From the NCBI RefSeq assembly GCF_900536025.1, contig NZ_UNOZ01000013.1, positions 124,001 through 188,000 of the forward strand: a stretch of DNA of 64,000 nt, given 5' to 3'. A program made the translations under genes and the position numbers. The DNA comes from Pseudomonas reidholzensis (GTDB taxonomy: Bacteria > Pseudomonadota > Gammaproteobacteria > Pseudomonadales > Pseudomonadaceae). A model generated the notes under the pieces. That model was not told the origin of the DNA. It worked only from the letters and a program-made list of their open reading frames with translations, and did no database searches. How positions within the stretch are numbered: position 1 is the stretch's first letter; each line of letters begins with the position of its first letter. Shown piece by piece: positions 8,666-17,830 of the stretch.

Positions 8666-9820
8666 ATGGGTAATCCAGTCTTCGTATTCGGAGCGGTGTG
8701 GGGTGGCGTATTGCTGCTCTACCTGCTGGGCGCCACGTCCAACCTGGTACCGGTCAATGTCATCGGCCTGAGTTTGATCGCACTGAACATCCTCAGTGCT
8801 GCTTTGTTTTATGTGATGCTCGCTGGCGGGCGCCGCAAGGCGCTCATCAGTGAGCAGCAAGCCATGGAATACCGCCAGGGCGCCAAGACCTACGCGCGTA
8901 TCCTGTTCTGGCTCTGGCTGCTGGGTAGTTGTTTCGAAGTGTATATCCAGCGCGGTTTTCCGCTGTACTGGAACTATGTAGGCGACGGCCGCTTGTACAC
9001 CGATTTTGGTATCCCTTCGTTCCATGGGATCATGAACGCGATGTACCTGCAGGTGGTCACGGTGTTGGCCTATCTGTACTTCATGCGGCCGCGCAAGCTC
9101 TACATCCTGATGATTCTGTTGCTGCTGTGCTGGCCCGTACTGATGCTGGGGCGTGGGATCCTGTTGAGTGCGATCATTCAGATCGTGGCGGTCTTTTTCG
9201 TCCTGCGGCGGTTGAGTGTGCGGGTAGTAGTTACCCTGTTGATGAGCGCGCTGGTGGCGATTTTCCTGTTCGGCTACGTCGGCGACTTGCGGCAAGTGGT
9301 CAACCCCTTTGGTTATCTGGTCAAGCCAGAGTACGTGGAGTTTTTTTCGGCGCTGCCCAGTGGCTTCCTGTGGTTTTATGTTTATTTGACTTCAGGCATG
9401 AGCAACCTGTTCTACAATGTTGAAACGTTGCAGCCGGCGTATGACTTTCGTTACTCCATGTATAATCTGTTTCCAAGTGCAGTGAAATTGTGGCTGGGGT
9501 TGGATCAGCGTAACGACCTGTTCGTATTCGTGGACGGTAACCTCAATGCGGCGACGTTTTATTCAGGATACATTTCGGACTTTGGCGTGGTGGGGGCATT
9601 TTTCCTCGCCGCGTTCGTACAGTTCTGTTGTTGCTTGGCCTACGCCCAGGCGACTAAAGGTCGACCGTGGGGGATATTTGCCTACGCGGTGGCCTTCCAG
9701 ATCTTAATTTTTTCCATCTTTTATGATATGTTTTTCCTTTTGCCCGTGCTCATGCAATTTGTGCTAGTCATGTTCTACTGCCTGGCCTGCAGGCTCAGGC
9801 GTCGACTTTTTAATCAATAG
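8666..9820 (+). CDS. Probable O-antigen polymerase Wzy (oligosaccharide repeat-unit polymerase)
   Basis: A 384-residue integral membrane protein with about 10-11 hydrophobic helices and a large loop around residues 205-300 (GDLRQVVNPFGYLVKP...LDQRNDLFVFVDGNLNAATFYSGYISDFG). Wzy proteins are poorly conserved and are recognised mainly by topology and position. This one follows wzx and a GT2 gene, and the GYISDFG...GAFFLA segment near a late helix resembles the pattern in O-polymerases. It is the only candidate polymerase in the window. Family membership is inferred from topology and context, not from a strong motif. Confidence 0.65.
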   Translation: MGNPVFVFGAVWGGVLLLYLLGATSNLVPVNVIGLSLIALNILSAALFYVMLAGGRRKALISEQQAMEYRQGAKTYARILFWLWLLGSCFEVYIQRGFPLYWNYVGDGRLYTDFGIPSFHGIMNAMYLQVVTVLAYLYFMRPRKLYILMILLLLCWPVLMLGRGILLSAIIQIVAVFFVLRRLSVRVVVTLLMSALVAIFLFGYVGDLRQVVNPFGYLVKPEYVEFFSALPSGFLWFYVYLTSGMSNLFYNVETLQPAYDFRYSMYNLFPSAVKLWLGLDQRNDLFVFVDGNLNAATFYSGYISDFGVVGAFFLAAFVQFCCCLAYAQATKGRPWGIFAYAVAFQILIFSIFYDMFFLLPVLMQFVLVMFYCLACRLRRRLFNQ

Positions 9821-9881
9821 AATTGTCCCTGCGCATTTAAAACCGGCGACGGGTGCGTATGCTGAACCCTAGGAGACGAAT

Positions 9882-11018
9882 ATGACAAAAACAGTGCTTG
9901 TAACCGGTGGAGCAGGATTTATCGGTTCACACCTCATTCCGAAGCTGCTGGCCGATGGCTTTCAGGTGCGCGTGCTGGATTCACTCTCCCCGCAGATTCA
10001 TGGCGCCGTTGCGCGCAATCTGGAGTGGCTCGAGGACGACGGCATCGAATTCATCCGCGGCGATGTCACTCGTCGTACTGACTGGGAGCGTGCACTGCTG
10101 GATGTCGATGCGATCGTCCACTTGGCAGCAGAAACCGGCACGGGCCAGTCCATGTATGAGATTGCTCGCTACAACGATGTGAACAGCCAAGGCACTGCAC
10201 TGATGTTCGACGTGCTTGGTAAAATGAATACGCATCGTGTCACGCGTGTAGTGCTGTCCTCCAGCCGCTCCATTTATGGCGAGGGAGCGTATGTCCATCC
10301 TGTCAGTGGCGCGCGGGTCTATCCAGGTGCCCGCAGTGCTGAGCAGCTGCGGCAGGAGCAATGGGAGCCGGTGTGTCCGCAAACCGGCGTCGCGCTGCAA
10401 CTGGTGGCGACCCAAGAGAGCGACCTGATTCAGCCTGCGTCGATTTACGCGGCGACCAAATACGCCCAGGAAGACCTCGTGCGCATTGGCTGCCAGTCAA
10501 TGGGCATCGGCTTCGCGATGCTGCGCCTGCAGAACGTGTACGGTGAGCGGCAGTCGCTGAATAACCCGTATACCGGGATCCTGTCGATCTTCTCCACCAA
10601 GATCCGCCGTGACTCCGAACTGCCGCTGTTCGAGGATGGCAAGGAAAGCCGCGACTTCGTCCATGTGGAGGACGTCACCGACGCGCTGTTGGCTGCCCTT
10701 ACCGTCGCCCAGGCACCCGATGCCGCCATCAACGTCGGCAGCGGTGTTGCCACGTCGGTGCGGGCTGTTGCCGAGGAACTTACCCGAGCGTTCGGCAAGT
10801 CGCCGAACGTCGTCGTCACGGGGCAGTTCCGCATTGGTGATATCCGTCACAACTACGCCGACATCAGTCGTCTGCAGAGCCTGCTGGGCGTGACCCCGAA
10901 GGTTTCGCTGGCTGACGGCCTGCAGCGTTTCGCGGCATGGGTCAGCTCCCAGCCACTTCCCGAGGATCAGCTGGAAAAGGCAAACCAAGAACTGCGTGAA
11001 CGCAAGTTGATGAATTGA
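9882..11018 (+). CDS. NAD-dependent epimerase/dehydratase, dTDP-L-rhamnose 4-epimerase-like (WbiB/Tll type)
   Basis: An extended SDR of 378 residues. GGAGFIGSH binds the dinucleotide; LSSSRSIYGEG provides the Ser, and YAATK (Tyr-x3-Lys) the catalytic pair. The insert between them with CPQTGVALQLVATQESD, and VYGERQSLNNPYTGILSIF later, match dTDP-L-rhamnose 4-epimerases that make dTDP-6-deoxy-L-talose. The full RmlA-RmlB-RmlD set lies downstream, so its substrate could be dTDP-L-rhamnose. ATG 9882 has TAGGAGACG just upstream (9869-9877). Other 4-epimerase substrates are not excluded. Confidence 0.75.
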   Translation: MTKTVLVTGGAGFIGSHLIPKLLADGFQVRVLDSLSPQIHGAVARNLEWLEDDGIEFIRGDVTRRTDWERALLDVDAIVHLAAETGTGQSMYEIARYNDVNSQGTALMFDVLGKMNTHRVTRVVLSSSRSIYGEGAYVHPVSGARVYPGARSAEQLRQEQWEPVCPQTGVALQLVATQESDLIQPASIYAATKYAQEDLVRIGCQSMGIGFAMLRLQNVYGERQSLNNPYTGILSIFSTKIRRDSELPLFEDGKESRDFVHVEDVTDALLAALTVAQAPDAAINVGSGVATSVRAVAEELTRAFGKSPNVVVTGQFRIGDIRHNYADISRLQSLLGVTPKVSLADGLQRFAAWVSSQPLPEDQLEKANQELRERKLMN

Positions 11019-11026
11019 GGCCTGCC

Positions 11027-11593
11027 ATGAGTTCGGATCAAGTCGGGTTGTGTGGTCTGCTGCTGTGTGATGCGAGACGACACAGAGCGTTGCTGGGTGC
11101 TGATGTGAATGCGTCGGTGGCCAGGCTCGTGCTAGGCATGTTTTCTCCCCGTTTTGCGCCGGTCTTGCTCTACCGCCTGGCCTACGCCTGCCAGCGCCAT
11201 CGGCTATCGCCCTTGGCCAAGGTGTTTTCCCTGATGAACTTTCTGCTGTTCGGGATCGAGATCGCTGTCGCATGCCGTATTGGGCCGGGTCTGTTCTTTC
11301 CGCATACCCATGGCACGGTAATCGGCGCATACAGCATCGGCAGCAACGCGGTGATCTACCAGGGCGTCACCGTGGGTGCACGCGACCTTGATTTTACCTA
11401 CGACGAAGCGCACAGGCCGGTGCTCGGTGACGGTGTGATGCTGGGTGCCGGTGCCAAAGTACTGGGCGGCATTCGGCTTGGTGACGGTGTTACAGTCGCC
11501 GCCAATGCCGTGCTCCTGATGTCGGTGGCCGATCACTGTGTGGTGGGCGGCATCCCGGCGAAAATCCTGAAAACGCGGAATGAAGCGGCGTGA
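11027..11593 (+). CDS. Serine acetyltransferase-like (CysE/WcaB type) hexapeptide acetyltransferase
   Basis: This 188-residue protein has a helical N-terminal part (residues 25-75) and a left-handed beta-helix (about 80-180) with IGPGLFFPHTHGTVIGA, IGSNAVIYQGVTVGA and LGDGVMLGAGAKVLGGIRLG. That is the arrangement of CysE and of polysaccharide O-acetyltransferases such as WcaB; the histidines in FPHTHG include the catalytic candidate. ATG 11027 is preferred over TTG 11015, because TTGAGG (11015-11020) is then the ribosome binding site. It overlaps the next gene by 4 bp (GTGA). Probably it O-acetylates an O-unit sugar; the acceptor is unknown. Confidence 0.8.
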   Translation: MSSDQVGLCGLLLCDARRHRALLGADVNASVARLVLGMFSPRFAPVLLYRLAYACQRHRLSPLAKVFSLMNFLLFGIEIAVACRIGPGLFFPHTHGTVIGAYSIGSNAVIYQGVTVGARDLDFTYDEAHRPVLGDGVMLGAGAKVLGGIRLGDGVTVAANAVLLMSVADHCVVGGIPAKILKTRNEAA

Positions 11594-12582
11594 AGTTTTC
11601 TCTTGCAAACAAAAAGGTCCTGCTCATAGCTCCCCAGTTCTTTGGGTACGAGCAGGAGATCCGCGGCGAGATCGAGCGCAGGGGAGCCAAAGTCGATTTT
11701 CTTCTTGATCGGCCGTTCACCTCGCCCTTCCTCAAGGCTGTGACGCGCTGGCGCCGGCAGTGGGTGATGGCTGCAGCGCAGCGCTATTACCGCGAACATA
11801 CCGACACCACGGCAGATTACGACTACGTCTTTGTGGTCAATGGCCAGACGCTGTCGTCCGAGGTGCTTGAGGAGTGGCGCAGCTGTTTCAAACGAGCCAA
11901 GTTCTTCCTGTACATGTGGGACTCGTTTGGCAACCGCAAGGATGTGGTGAACAACCTGCGCTACTTCGACCATGCCTTCACATTCGATCGGCAGGATTCC
12001 CAACAGCATGGCATTCACTTCCGGCCGTTATTTTTTTCCTCCGGTTTCGAGGATGCAGGTGAGGCGCCAGCACGCTGGGACATCAGTTTCATCGGTACGG
12101 CGCACACCGATCGCTACGCCATCGTGTCGCGTGTCGCAGCGGGGCTCGGTGCCGAGGTGAACGCCTACTGGTACCTGTATTTGCAGGCACCCTGGGTATT
12201 CTCCCTGTACCGGCTGATCAACCGTGGGTTCCGCGGTGCGAAAAAGGACCAGTTCCGTTTCGACCCCCTGACCAAGGCCGATGTGCAGCATGTGTTTTTT
12301 TCTTCGCGGGCAGTGCTCGACATCGAGCACCCGCAGCAGACCGGCCTGACCATGCGGACGCTGGAGACGCTCGGTGCACGCAAGAAGTTGGTGACCACCA
12401 ACGCCAGTGTGCGCGGCTACGATTTTTTCCACGCGCAAAACATCTGCGTGATCGACCGCGACGATCCTGTTGTCCCGGTTGGCTTTCTCGATTCGCCTTA
12501 TGTCGATGTAGCGCTGGCTACTTACCAGCGGTACCGGCTTGAGGGCTGGCTGGATGAGATTCTGGAAAAGGAGCTGCCATGA
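11590..12582 (+). CDS. Putative glycosyltransferase of LPS/capsule clusters (CgeB/Eps11J-like)
   Basis: A soluble 330-residue protein with a GT-B-like layout: an N-terminal Rossmann start (KVLLIAPQFFGYEQEI), a middle segment FFLYMWDSFGNRKDV, and a C-terminal GLTMRTLETLGARKKLVTT resembling the nucleotide-sugar binding helix (…E.LasGk.liT) of GT4-type enzymes and CgeB proteins. No exact family can be named by eye. Its GTG start overlaps the upstream stop and its stop overlaps the start of the WbpV-like gene, so it is translated with the operon. Probably it adds one sugar to the O-unit. Confidence 0.6.
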   Translation: MKFSLANKKVLLIAPQFFGYEQEIRGEIERRGAKVDFLLDRPFTSPFLKAVTRWRRQWVMAAAQRYYREHTDTTADYDYVFVVNGQTLSSEVLEEWRSCFKRAKFFLYMWDSFGNRKDVVNNLRYFDHAFTFDRQDSQQHGIHFRPLFFSSGFEDAGEAPARWDISFIGTAHTDRYAIVSRVAAGLGAEVNAYWYLYLQAPWVFSLYRLINRGFRGAKKDQFRFDPLTKADVQHVFFSSRAVLDIEHPQQTGLTMRTLETLGARKKLVTTNASVRGYDFFHAQNICVIDRDDPVVPVGFLDSPYVDVALATYQRYRLEGWLDEILEKELP

Positions 12583-13517
12583 AGTATCTGGTGACCGGTG
12601 CGAGCGGTTTCATTGGTCGAGCCACTTGCCAGGCACTCGTGGCGCGTGGCGACGAGGTAGTGGCGTTGGTCCGCTCCTCAGCCTTCGAACTGCCCGGTTT
12701 GCAGGTGGTTCACGCCGAGCTGGCTGATGAGGATCGACTGCGCCAGGCACTGGTGGGGGTTGATTGTGTCGTGCACCTCGCTGGGCGGGCGCACCTGTTG
12801 GCGGATGATGCAGCGGATCCGTTGGCCGAGTTTCGTGCGGTCAACCGCGACGCGACGTTGCGCCTGGCAGCCCTGGCGCGTGAGGCCGGGGTCAGGCGTT
12901 TTGTGTTCATGAGCTCGATCGGGGTGAATGGATCGCACACCCAGGGTGAGCCCTTTTGCGAAACGAGCCCGGTGGCACCCCGTGCCGACTACGCCCTGTC
13001 CAAGCTTGAAGCCGAACAGGGGTTGATCCGGTTGCTGGGGAGCGACACGATGGAGTGGGTAATCATTCGCCCTCCGCTGGTCTACGCGGCGCAGGCTCCG
13101 GGGAATTTCCAGCGTCTGCTGAAACTGGTCGCCAGTGGGATGCCACTGCCATTTGGCTGGGTACGCAATCGGCGCAACATGGTCGCGCTGGATGACCTGG
13201 TGAGCTTCATCCTGCTCAGCAGCGTGCATGCCAGGGCGGCCAACCAGCTGTACCTGGTTGCCGATGCCCAGGCGGTCTCGACCCAGGACATCGTGGTCTC
13301 GCTCGCACAAGGCATGGGGCGCAAGGTGATCAACCTGCCAGTGCCGCCCATCTTGCTGCGCCTGGGGCTGGCGGTACTGGGTAAGACATCGCTCTATACC
13401 CAGTTGTGCGGCTCGCTGGAAGTCGATGCGGCGAAGGCGCGGGAATTGGGCTGGGTTTCTCGCTCCAGTGCCCAGCAGAGCCTGATCGCGGTCGGCCAAG
13501 GCTACCGCCTCAAATGA
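12579..13517 (+). CDS. wbpV: WbpV/WbpK-like NAD-dependent epimerase/reductase for UDP-N-acetyl-6-deoxyhexosamine
   Basis: An extended SDR of 312 residues: VTGASGFIGRA at the N-terminus, HLAGRAHLL, the catalytic Ser in FMSSIGVNG and the YALSK motif (Tyr-x3-Lys). WbpV/WbpK proteins reduce the 4-keto-6-deoxy product of WbpM to UDP-QuiNAc or UDP-FucNAc, the primer sugar for WbpL. The order wbpV-wbpL-wbpM here is the usual Pseudomonas arrangement. The stereochemistry of reduction (Qui or Fuc) cannot be told from sequence. A degraded second copy of this type lies at 33,164-33,345. Confidence 0.82.
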   Translation: MKYLVTGASGFIGRATCQALVARGDEVVALVRSSAFELPGLQVVHAELADEDRLRQALVGVDCVVHLAGRAHLLADDAADPLAEFRAVNRDATLRLAALAREAGVRRFVFMSSIGVNGSHTQGEPFCETSPVAPRADYALSKLEAEQGLIRLLGSDTMEWVIIRPPLVYAAQAPGNFQRLLKLVASGMPLPFGWVRNRRNMVALDDLVSFILLSSVHARAANQLYLVADAQAVSTQDIVVSLAQGMGRKVINLPVPPILLRLGLAVLGKTSLYTQLCGSLEVDAAKARELGWVSRSSAQQSLIAVGQGYRLK

Positions 13518-13554
13518 TTTTTGCGGCTTGTGACAGATCAATCGAGATCGAAGT

Positions 13555-14571
13555 ATGAATGTTTGGTGGCTCGTGCCGGTGATTGCCGGCGCATCGTTGT
13601 TGATCACCGGCCTTTTGCGCCGTTATGCCTTAAGCCGTAGCCTGATAGATGTGCCCAATGCGCGCAGTTCTCACACGGTTCCGACGCCCCGGGGGGGCGG
13701 GGTGGCGATCGTCCTGAGTTTTCTTGTGGGGCTGCCGATCGCCTGGTGGTCAGGCAGTATTTCACTGGCGGTGATGGCCGCGTTGGCGGGCGCGGGAGGT
13801 CTGGTAGCGGTTATCGGCTTCATGGACGATCATGGCCATATCGCTGCGCGCTGGCGATTGCTTGGGCACTTTGTTGCAGCCATCTGGGCCTTGTTCTGGT
13901 TAGGGGGGGTTCCCCCGCTGCAGGTGTTCGGGATGCACCTTGATCTTGGCTGGCTGGGCGTGATCCTGGCGGCCTTGTACCTGGTGTGGATGCTCAACCT
14001 GTACAACTTCATGGATGGCATCGACGGCCTGGCCAGTGTTCAGGCGATGTGTGCCGCCCTGGGCATGGGCGCCATCTATCTTCAAAGTGGGCATGCCGAA
14101 CTGGTCTGGCCGGTGCTCTCGCTGGGCGTAGCGGTTGCAGGCTTCCTGTTCTGGAATTTCCCGCCCGCAAAGATTTTCATGGGCGATGCCGGCAGTGGTT
14201 TCCTCGGTTTCAGTCTCGCCGTGCTGTCTCTGCAAGCGGCGTGGGCTGATAGCCAGCTGTTCTGGTCGTGGCTGATCCTGATGGGCGTGTTTATCGTCGA
14301 TGCCACGTTGACCCTGGTACAGCGCCTGCGCCGTGGTCAGAAGGTTTACGAAGCCCATCGCACCCACGCCTATCAGTATGCCTCGCGGCGCTATGGCCGA
14401 CACCTGCCGGTAACCCTGGCGGTGCTGGGGATCAATCTTCTGTGGTTGCTACCGCTGGCCTGGGCAGTTGCATACCTGGGCCTCGATGGCCTGATCGGCG
14501 TGCTGGTGGCCTATTTGCCATTGCTGGCCTTGGCGATCAAGTTCGACGCGGGCACGCCGGAAGCGCAGTAA
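13555..14571 (+). CDS. wbpL: Initiating UndP sugar-1-phosphate transferase WbpL (WecA/MraY family)
   Basis: A polyprenyl-phosphate N-acetylhexosamine-1-phosphate transferase of 338 residues with about 10-11 membrane helices. Family hallmarks are present: PTPRGGG near the start, GFMDDHG (Asp-Asp), NLYNFMDGIDGLA, MGDAGSGFLGF, and the cytoplasmic HRTHAYQYASRR loop. It starts O-antigen (and in Pseudomonas also common-antigen) synthesis by loading the first sugar on undecaprenyl phosphate. ATG 13555 follows GAGATCGAAGT. It lies 37 bp after wbpV and 74 bp before wbpM. Confidence 0.92.
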   Translation: MNVWWLVPVIAGASLLITGLLRRYALSRSLIDVPNARSSHTVPTPRGGGVAIVLSFLVGLPIAWWSGSISLAVMAALAGAGGLVAVIGFMDDHGHIAARWRLLGHFVAAIWALFWLGGVPPLQVFGMHLDLGWLGVILAALYLVWMLNLYNFMDGIDGLASVQAMCAALGMGAIYLQSGHAELVWPVLSLGVAVAGFLFWNFPPAKIFMGDAGSGFLGFSLAVLSLQAAWADSQLFWSWLILMGVFIVDATLTLVQRLRRGQKVYEAHRTHAYQYASRRYGRHLPVTLAVLGINLLWLLPLAWAVAYLGLDGLIGVLVAYLPLLALAIKFDAGTPEAQ

Positions 14572-14642
14572 CATCACCGCCTAAGGGAGTGCGCCGCACG
14601 CGGATCGCAGCTACCTTTGCAATAGACTTTTAAGGAACGAAC

Positions 14643-16655
14643 GTGATGTTTGACGGAGCTATGGGAACGTTCAGGACTTACCTGCTAGGCCTGCCGCGCG
14701 GGCGCAAGCGCCTGATTCAGGTGGCCGTGGATATCGTGCTGGTCTGGCTCGCGTTGTGGCTGGCGTTCATCGTGCGCCTGGGCATCGATGACATGGTCAA
14801 TCCGGTGGTCCATCACACCTGGTTGTTCATTGCCGGTCCTCTGGTAGCCATCCCACTGTTCATTCGTTTCGGCATGTACCGGGCGGTCATGCGTTATTTT
14901 GGCAATGATGCCCTAATTGCCATCATCAAGGCCGTGAGCCTGTCATCCCTGCTGCTGACCCTGGTGGTCTACTGGTACAGCAACCACCAGACCGTGGTGC
15001 CGCGTTCGATCATCTTCAATTACTGGTGGCTCAGCCTCATCATGATTGGTGGATTGCGCCTGGCCATGCGTCAGTACTTTCTCGGTGACTGGTTCGCCGC
15101 TGCCCAACATGTGCTGTTCTCCACGCATGATGACGGCCTTCCCAAGGTGGCGATCTACGGCGCAGGTGCCGCCGGTAATCAGTTGGTCGCGGCCCTGCGC
15201 ATGGGCCGTGTGATGAGGCCAGTGGCATTCATCGACGACGATCCGAATATTGCTGATCGGGTCATTTCGGGCCTGCAGGTCTACCGGCCGACCGATCTCC
15301 ACAAGTTGATGGACGCCATCGAAATCCAGGAGGTACTGCTAGCCATTCCTTCGGCCAGCCGTGCGCGGCGGCGCGAGATACTCGGTACTCTCGAGGGCTT
15401 CCCCCTGCATGTGCGAAGCGTACCTGGCTTCATGGATCTGGCCAGTGGCCGGGTGCAGGTCGATGATATCCAGGAGGTTGATATTGCCGACCTGCTCGGC
15501 CGCGACGCCGTACCTGCCCAGCAAGACCTGCTGGCGCGTTGCATCAAGGGCAAGGCGGTACTGGTGACTGGCGCCGGTGGCTCCATCGGTTCAGAGCTGT
15601 GCCGGCAGATCATCAGCGCTGAACCCGTGACCCTGCTCTTGCTCGAGCACAGTGAATACAATTTGTACTGCATTCTCTCCGAGCTCGAGCAGCGTATTGC
15701 CCGCGAGTCGCTTTCAGTACGCTTGGTGCCGATTCTGGGCTCAGTGCGCAACGCTCCGTTGTTGCTCGACATCATGCAGACCTGGCGCATTGAAACGGTG
15801 TATCACGCCGCCGCCTACAAGCATGTGCCCATGGTCGAGCACAACATCGCCGAAGGTGTCCTGAACAACGTCATCGGTACCCTGAACACCGCCCAGAGTG
15901 CCTTGCAGGCGGGCGTGTCAAACTTCGTGTTGATCTCCACCGACAAGGCCGTGCGGCCTACCAATGTGATGGGCAGTAGCAAGCGCCTGGCAGAAATGGT
16001 CCTGCAGGCCCTGAGCAAGGAAATGGCGCCTGTGATGTTCGGTGAGGATGGCAATATTTCCAGGGTCAACAAGACCCGTTTCACCATGGTGCGATTCGGC
16101 AATGTGCTGGGTTCCTCGGGTTCGGTCATCCCGTTGTTCCATAAGCAGATCAAGGCGGGGGGGCCGCTGACCGTGACCCACCCGAAAATCACGCGTTACT
16201 TCATGACCATTCCCGAGGCCGCCCAACTGGTTATCCAGGCGGGCTCGATGGGGCTTGGTGGGGATGTGTTCGTACTCGACATGGGCGAACCGGTGCGGAT
16301 CGTCGAACTGGCCGAAAAAATGATCCACCTTTCCGGTTTGAGCGTGCGTTCGGAGAAGAATCCTCTGGGCGACATCCCCATAGAGTTCACCGGTCTGCGT
16401 CCCGGCGAGAAACTCTACGAAGAACTGCTCATCGGCGAAAATGTGGTCGCCACCCAGCACCCGATGATCATGAGTGCTCATGAAGATTACCTGGAGTGGG
16501 AGCTGCTCAAGTCCAGGATCCAGGAGTTGCTCACCGCCATTCGCCAAGACGACTATCCCAAGGTGCGACAGTTGCTGCGAGAGACCGTGAGCGGCTACTC
16601 GCCGGATGGCGAAATCGTAGACTGGATCTACCAGCAACGGCGACAGGACATCTGA
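14643..16655 (+). CDS. wbpM: UDP-GlcNAc C6 (4,6-)dehydratase WbpM
   Basis: A membrane-anchored nucleotide-sugar dehydratase of 670 residues, as in other Pseudomonas. It has four N-terminal helices (about 25-130), a first Rossmann domain (VAIYGAGAAGNQL), then the catalytic SDR domain (VLVTGAGGSIGSELCRQ). In the active site Met replaces Tyr (TNVMGSSK), the known Ser-Met-Lys triad of WbpM, with LISTDKAVRPTN before it. It makes UDP-4-keto-6-deoxy-hexosamine for WbpV and WbpL. Both GTG 14643 and ATG 14646 are possible starts behind AAGGAACG; the ATG is as likely. Confidence 0.95.
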   Translation: MMFDGAMGTFRTYLLGLPRGRKRLIQVAVDIVLVWLALWLAFIVRLGIDDMVNPVVHHTWLFIAGPLVAIPLFIRFGMYRAVMRYFGNDALIAIIKAVSLSSLLLTLVVYWYSNHQTVVPRSIIFNYWWLSLIMIGGLRLAMRQYFLGDWFAAAQHVLFSTHDDGLPKVAIYGAGAAGNQLVAALRMGRVMRPVAFIDDDPNIADRVISGLQVYRPTDLHKLMDAIEIQEVLLAIPSASRARRREILGTLEGFPLHVRSVPGFMDLASGRVQVDDIQEVDIADLLGRDAVPAQQDLLARCIKGKAVLVTGAGGSIGSELCRQIISAEPVTLLLLEHSEYNLYCILSELEQRIARESLSVRLVPILGSVRNAPLLLDIMQTWRIETVYHAAAYKHVPMVEHNIAEGVLNNVIGTLNTAQSALQAGVSNFVLISTDKAVRPTNVMGSSKRLAEMVLQALSKEMAPVMFGEDGNISRVNKTRFTMVRFGNVLGSSGSVIPLFHKQIKAGGPLTVTHPKITRYFMTIPEAAQLVIQAGSMGLGGDVFVLDMGEPVRIVELAEKMIHLSGLSVRSEKNPLGDIPIEFTGLRPGEKLYEELLIGENVVATQHPMIMSAHEDYLEWELLKSRIQELLTAIRQDDYPKVRQLLRETVSGYSPDGEIVDWIYQQRRQDI

Positions 16656-16759
16656 ACCGTATCGTCTTTCGGAGCCATGGTGGGCATGCGTTCACGCTGA
16701 AAGAGCGGCATGCCGCATCGTGGCTTGTTTATCGCGACTTAACATAAAAGATTTCGAAG

Positions 16760-17830
16760 ATGACTATTCTCGTTACCGGCGGTGCCGGGTTCATCGGCGC
16801 CAACTTCGTGCTCGACTGGGTTGCTCAATCCGACGAGCCTGTGATCAATCTCGACCTGCTGACCTACGCGGGCAACGTACAGACCCTTTCCAGCCTGGAG
16901 GGTAACCCGCAGCATGTCTTCCAACAGGGTGATATCGCCGACTCTGAGCTGGTCAAGCGTCTGCTCACCGAGCACCAGCCGCGCGCCGTGCTCAACTTCG
17001 CTGCGGAGTCGCACGTGGACCGCTCCATCCATGGCCCGGAAGACTTCATCCAGACCAATATCGTTGGGACCTTCCGCCTGCTCGAAGAGGTGCGTGCCTA
17101 CTGGAAAGACCTGCAAGGGGAGGCCAAGGATGCATTCCGCTTCCTGCACGTTTCCACTGATGAGGTCTACGGATCGCTGGCCGCTGACGCGCCGGCCTTC
17201 ACCGAAGAACACCGCTACGAGCCCAATAGCCCCTATTCGGCGAGCAAGGCGGCGAGCGATCACCTGGTGCGCTCCTACCACCACACTTACGGGCTGCCGG
17301 TCCTGACCACCAATTGCTCGAACAACTATGGCCCATATCACTTCCCCGAGAAGTTGATCCCGCTGATGATCGTCAATGCGCTGGCTGGCAAGCCGCTGCC
17401 GGTATACGGCGACGGTCAGCAGATTCGTGACTGGCTTTACGTCAAGGATCACTGCAGTGCCATTCGCCGGGTGCTTGAAGCAGGCCGTACGGGGGAGGTG
17501 TACAACGTCGGGGGCTGGAACGAGAAGCCCAACCTGGAAATTGTCGAACGTATCTGCGGCCTGCTGGACACGTTGCGCCCACGCGCTGATGGCCAGCCCT
17601 ATGCAGGGCAGATCGCCTACGTCACTGACCGTCCGGGACATGATCGCCGGTACGCCATCGACGCCCGCAAGCTTGAGCGTGAGCTTGGCTGGAAGCCCGC
17701 CGAAACTTTCGAAACCGGTATTCGCAAGACCGTCGAGTGGTACCTCGACAACTGGCAATGGGTCGAGAATGTGCAGTCCGGCAATTACCGGGATTGGGTC
17801 GAGAAGAATTACAGCGGGCGTTCGGCATGA
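16760..17830 (+). CDS. rmlB: dTDP-glucose 4,6-dehydratase RmlB
   Basis: An SDR of 356 residues with the standard RmlB set: VTGGAGFIGANFV, NFAAESHVDRSI, the catalytic TDEVYG (Thr-Asp-Glu) and PYSASKAASDHLV (Tyr-x3-Lys), and RDWLYVKDHC near the C-terminal part. It converts dTDP-glucose to dTDP-4-keto-6-deoxyglucose, which can feed both L-rhamnose synthesis and the FdtA/FdtB 3-amino branch. The stop overlaps the rmlD start (ATGA). Confidence 0.96.
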   Translation: MTILVTGGAGFIGANFVLDWVAQSDEPVINLDLLTYAGNVQTLSSLEGNPQHVFQQGDIADSELVKRLLTEHQPRAVLNFAAESHVDRSIHGPEDFIQTNIVGTFRLLEEVRAYWKDLQGEAKDAFRFLHVSTDEVYGSLAADAPAFTEEHRYEPNSPYSASKAASDHLVRSYHHTYGLPVLTTNCSNNYGPYHFPEKLIPLMIVNALAGKPLPVYGDGQQIRDWLYVKDHCSAIRRVLEAGRTGEVYNVGGWNEKPNLEIVERICGLLDTLRPRADGQPYAGQIAYVTDRPGHDRRYAIDARKLERELGWKPAETFETGIRKTVEWYLDNWQWVENVQSGNYRDWVEKNYSGRSA

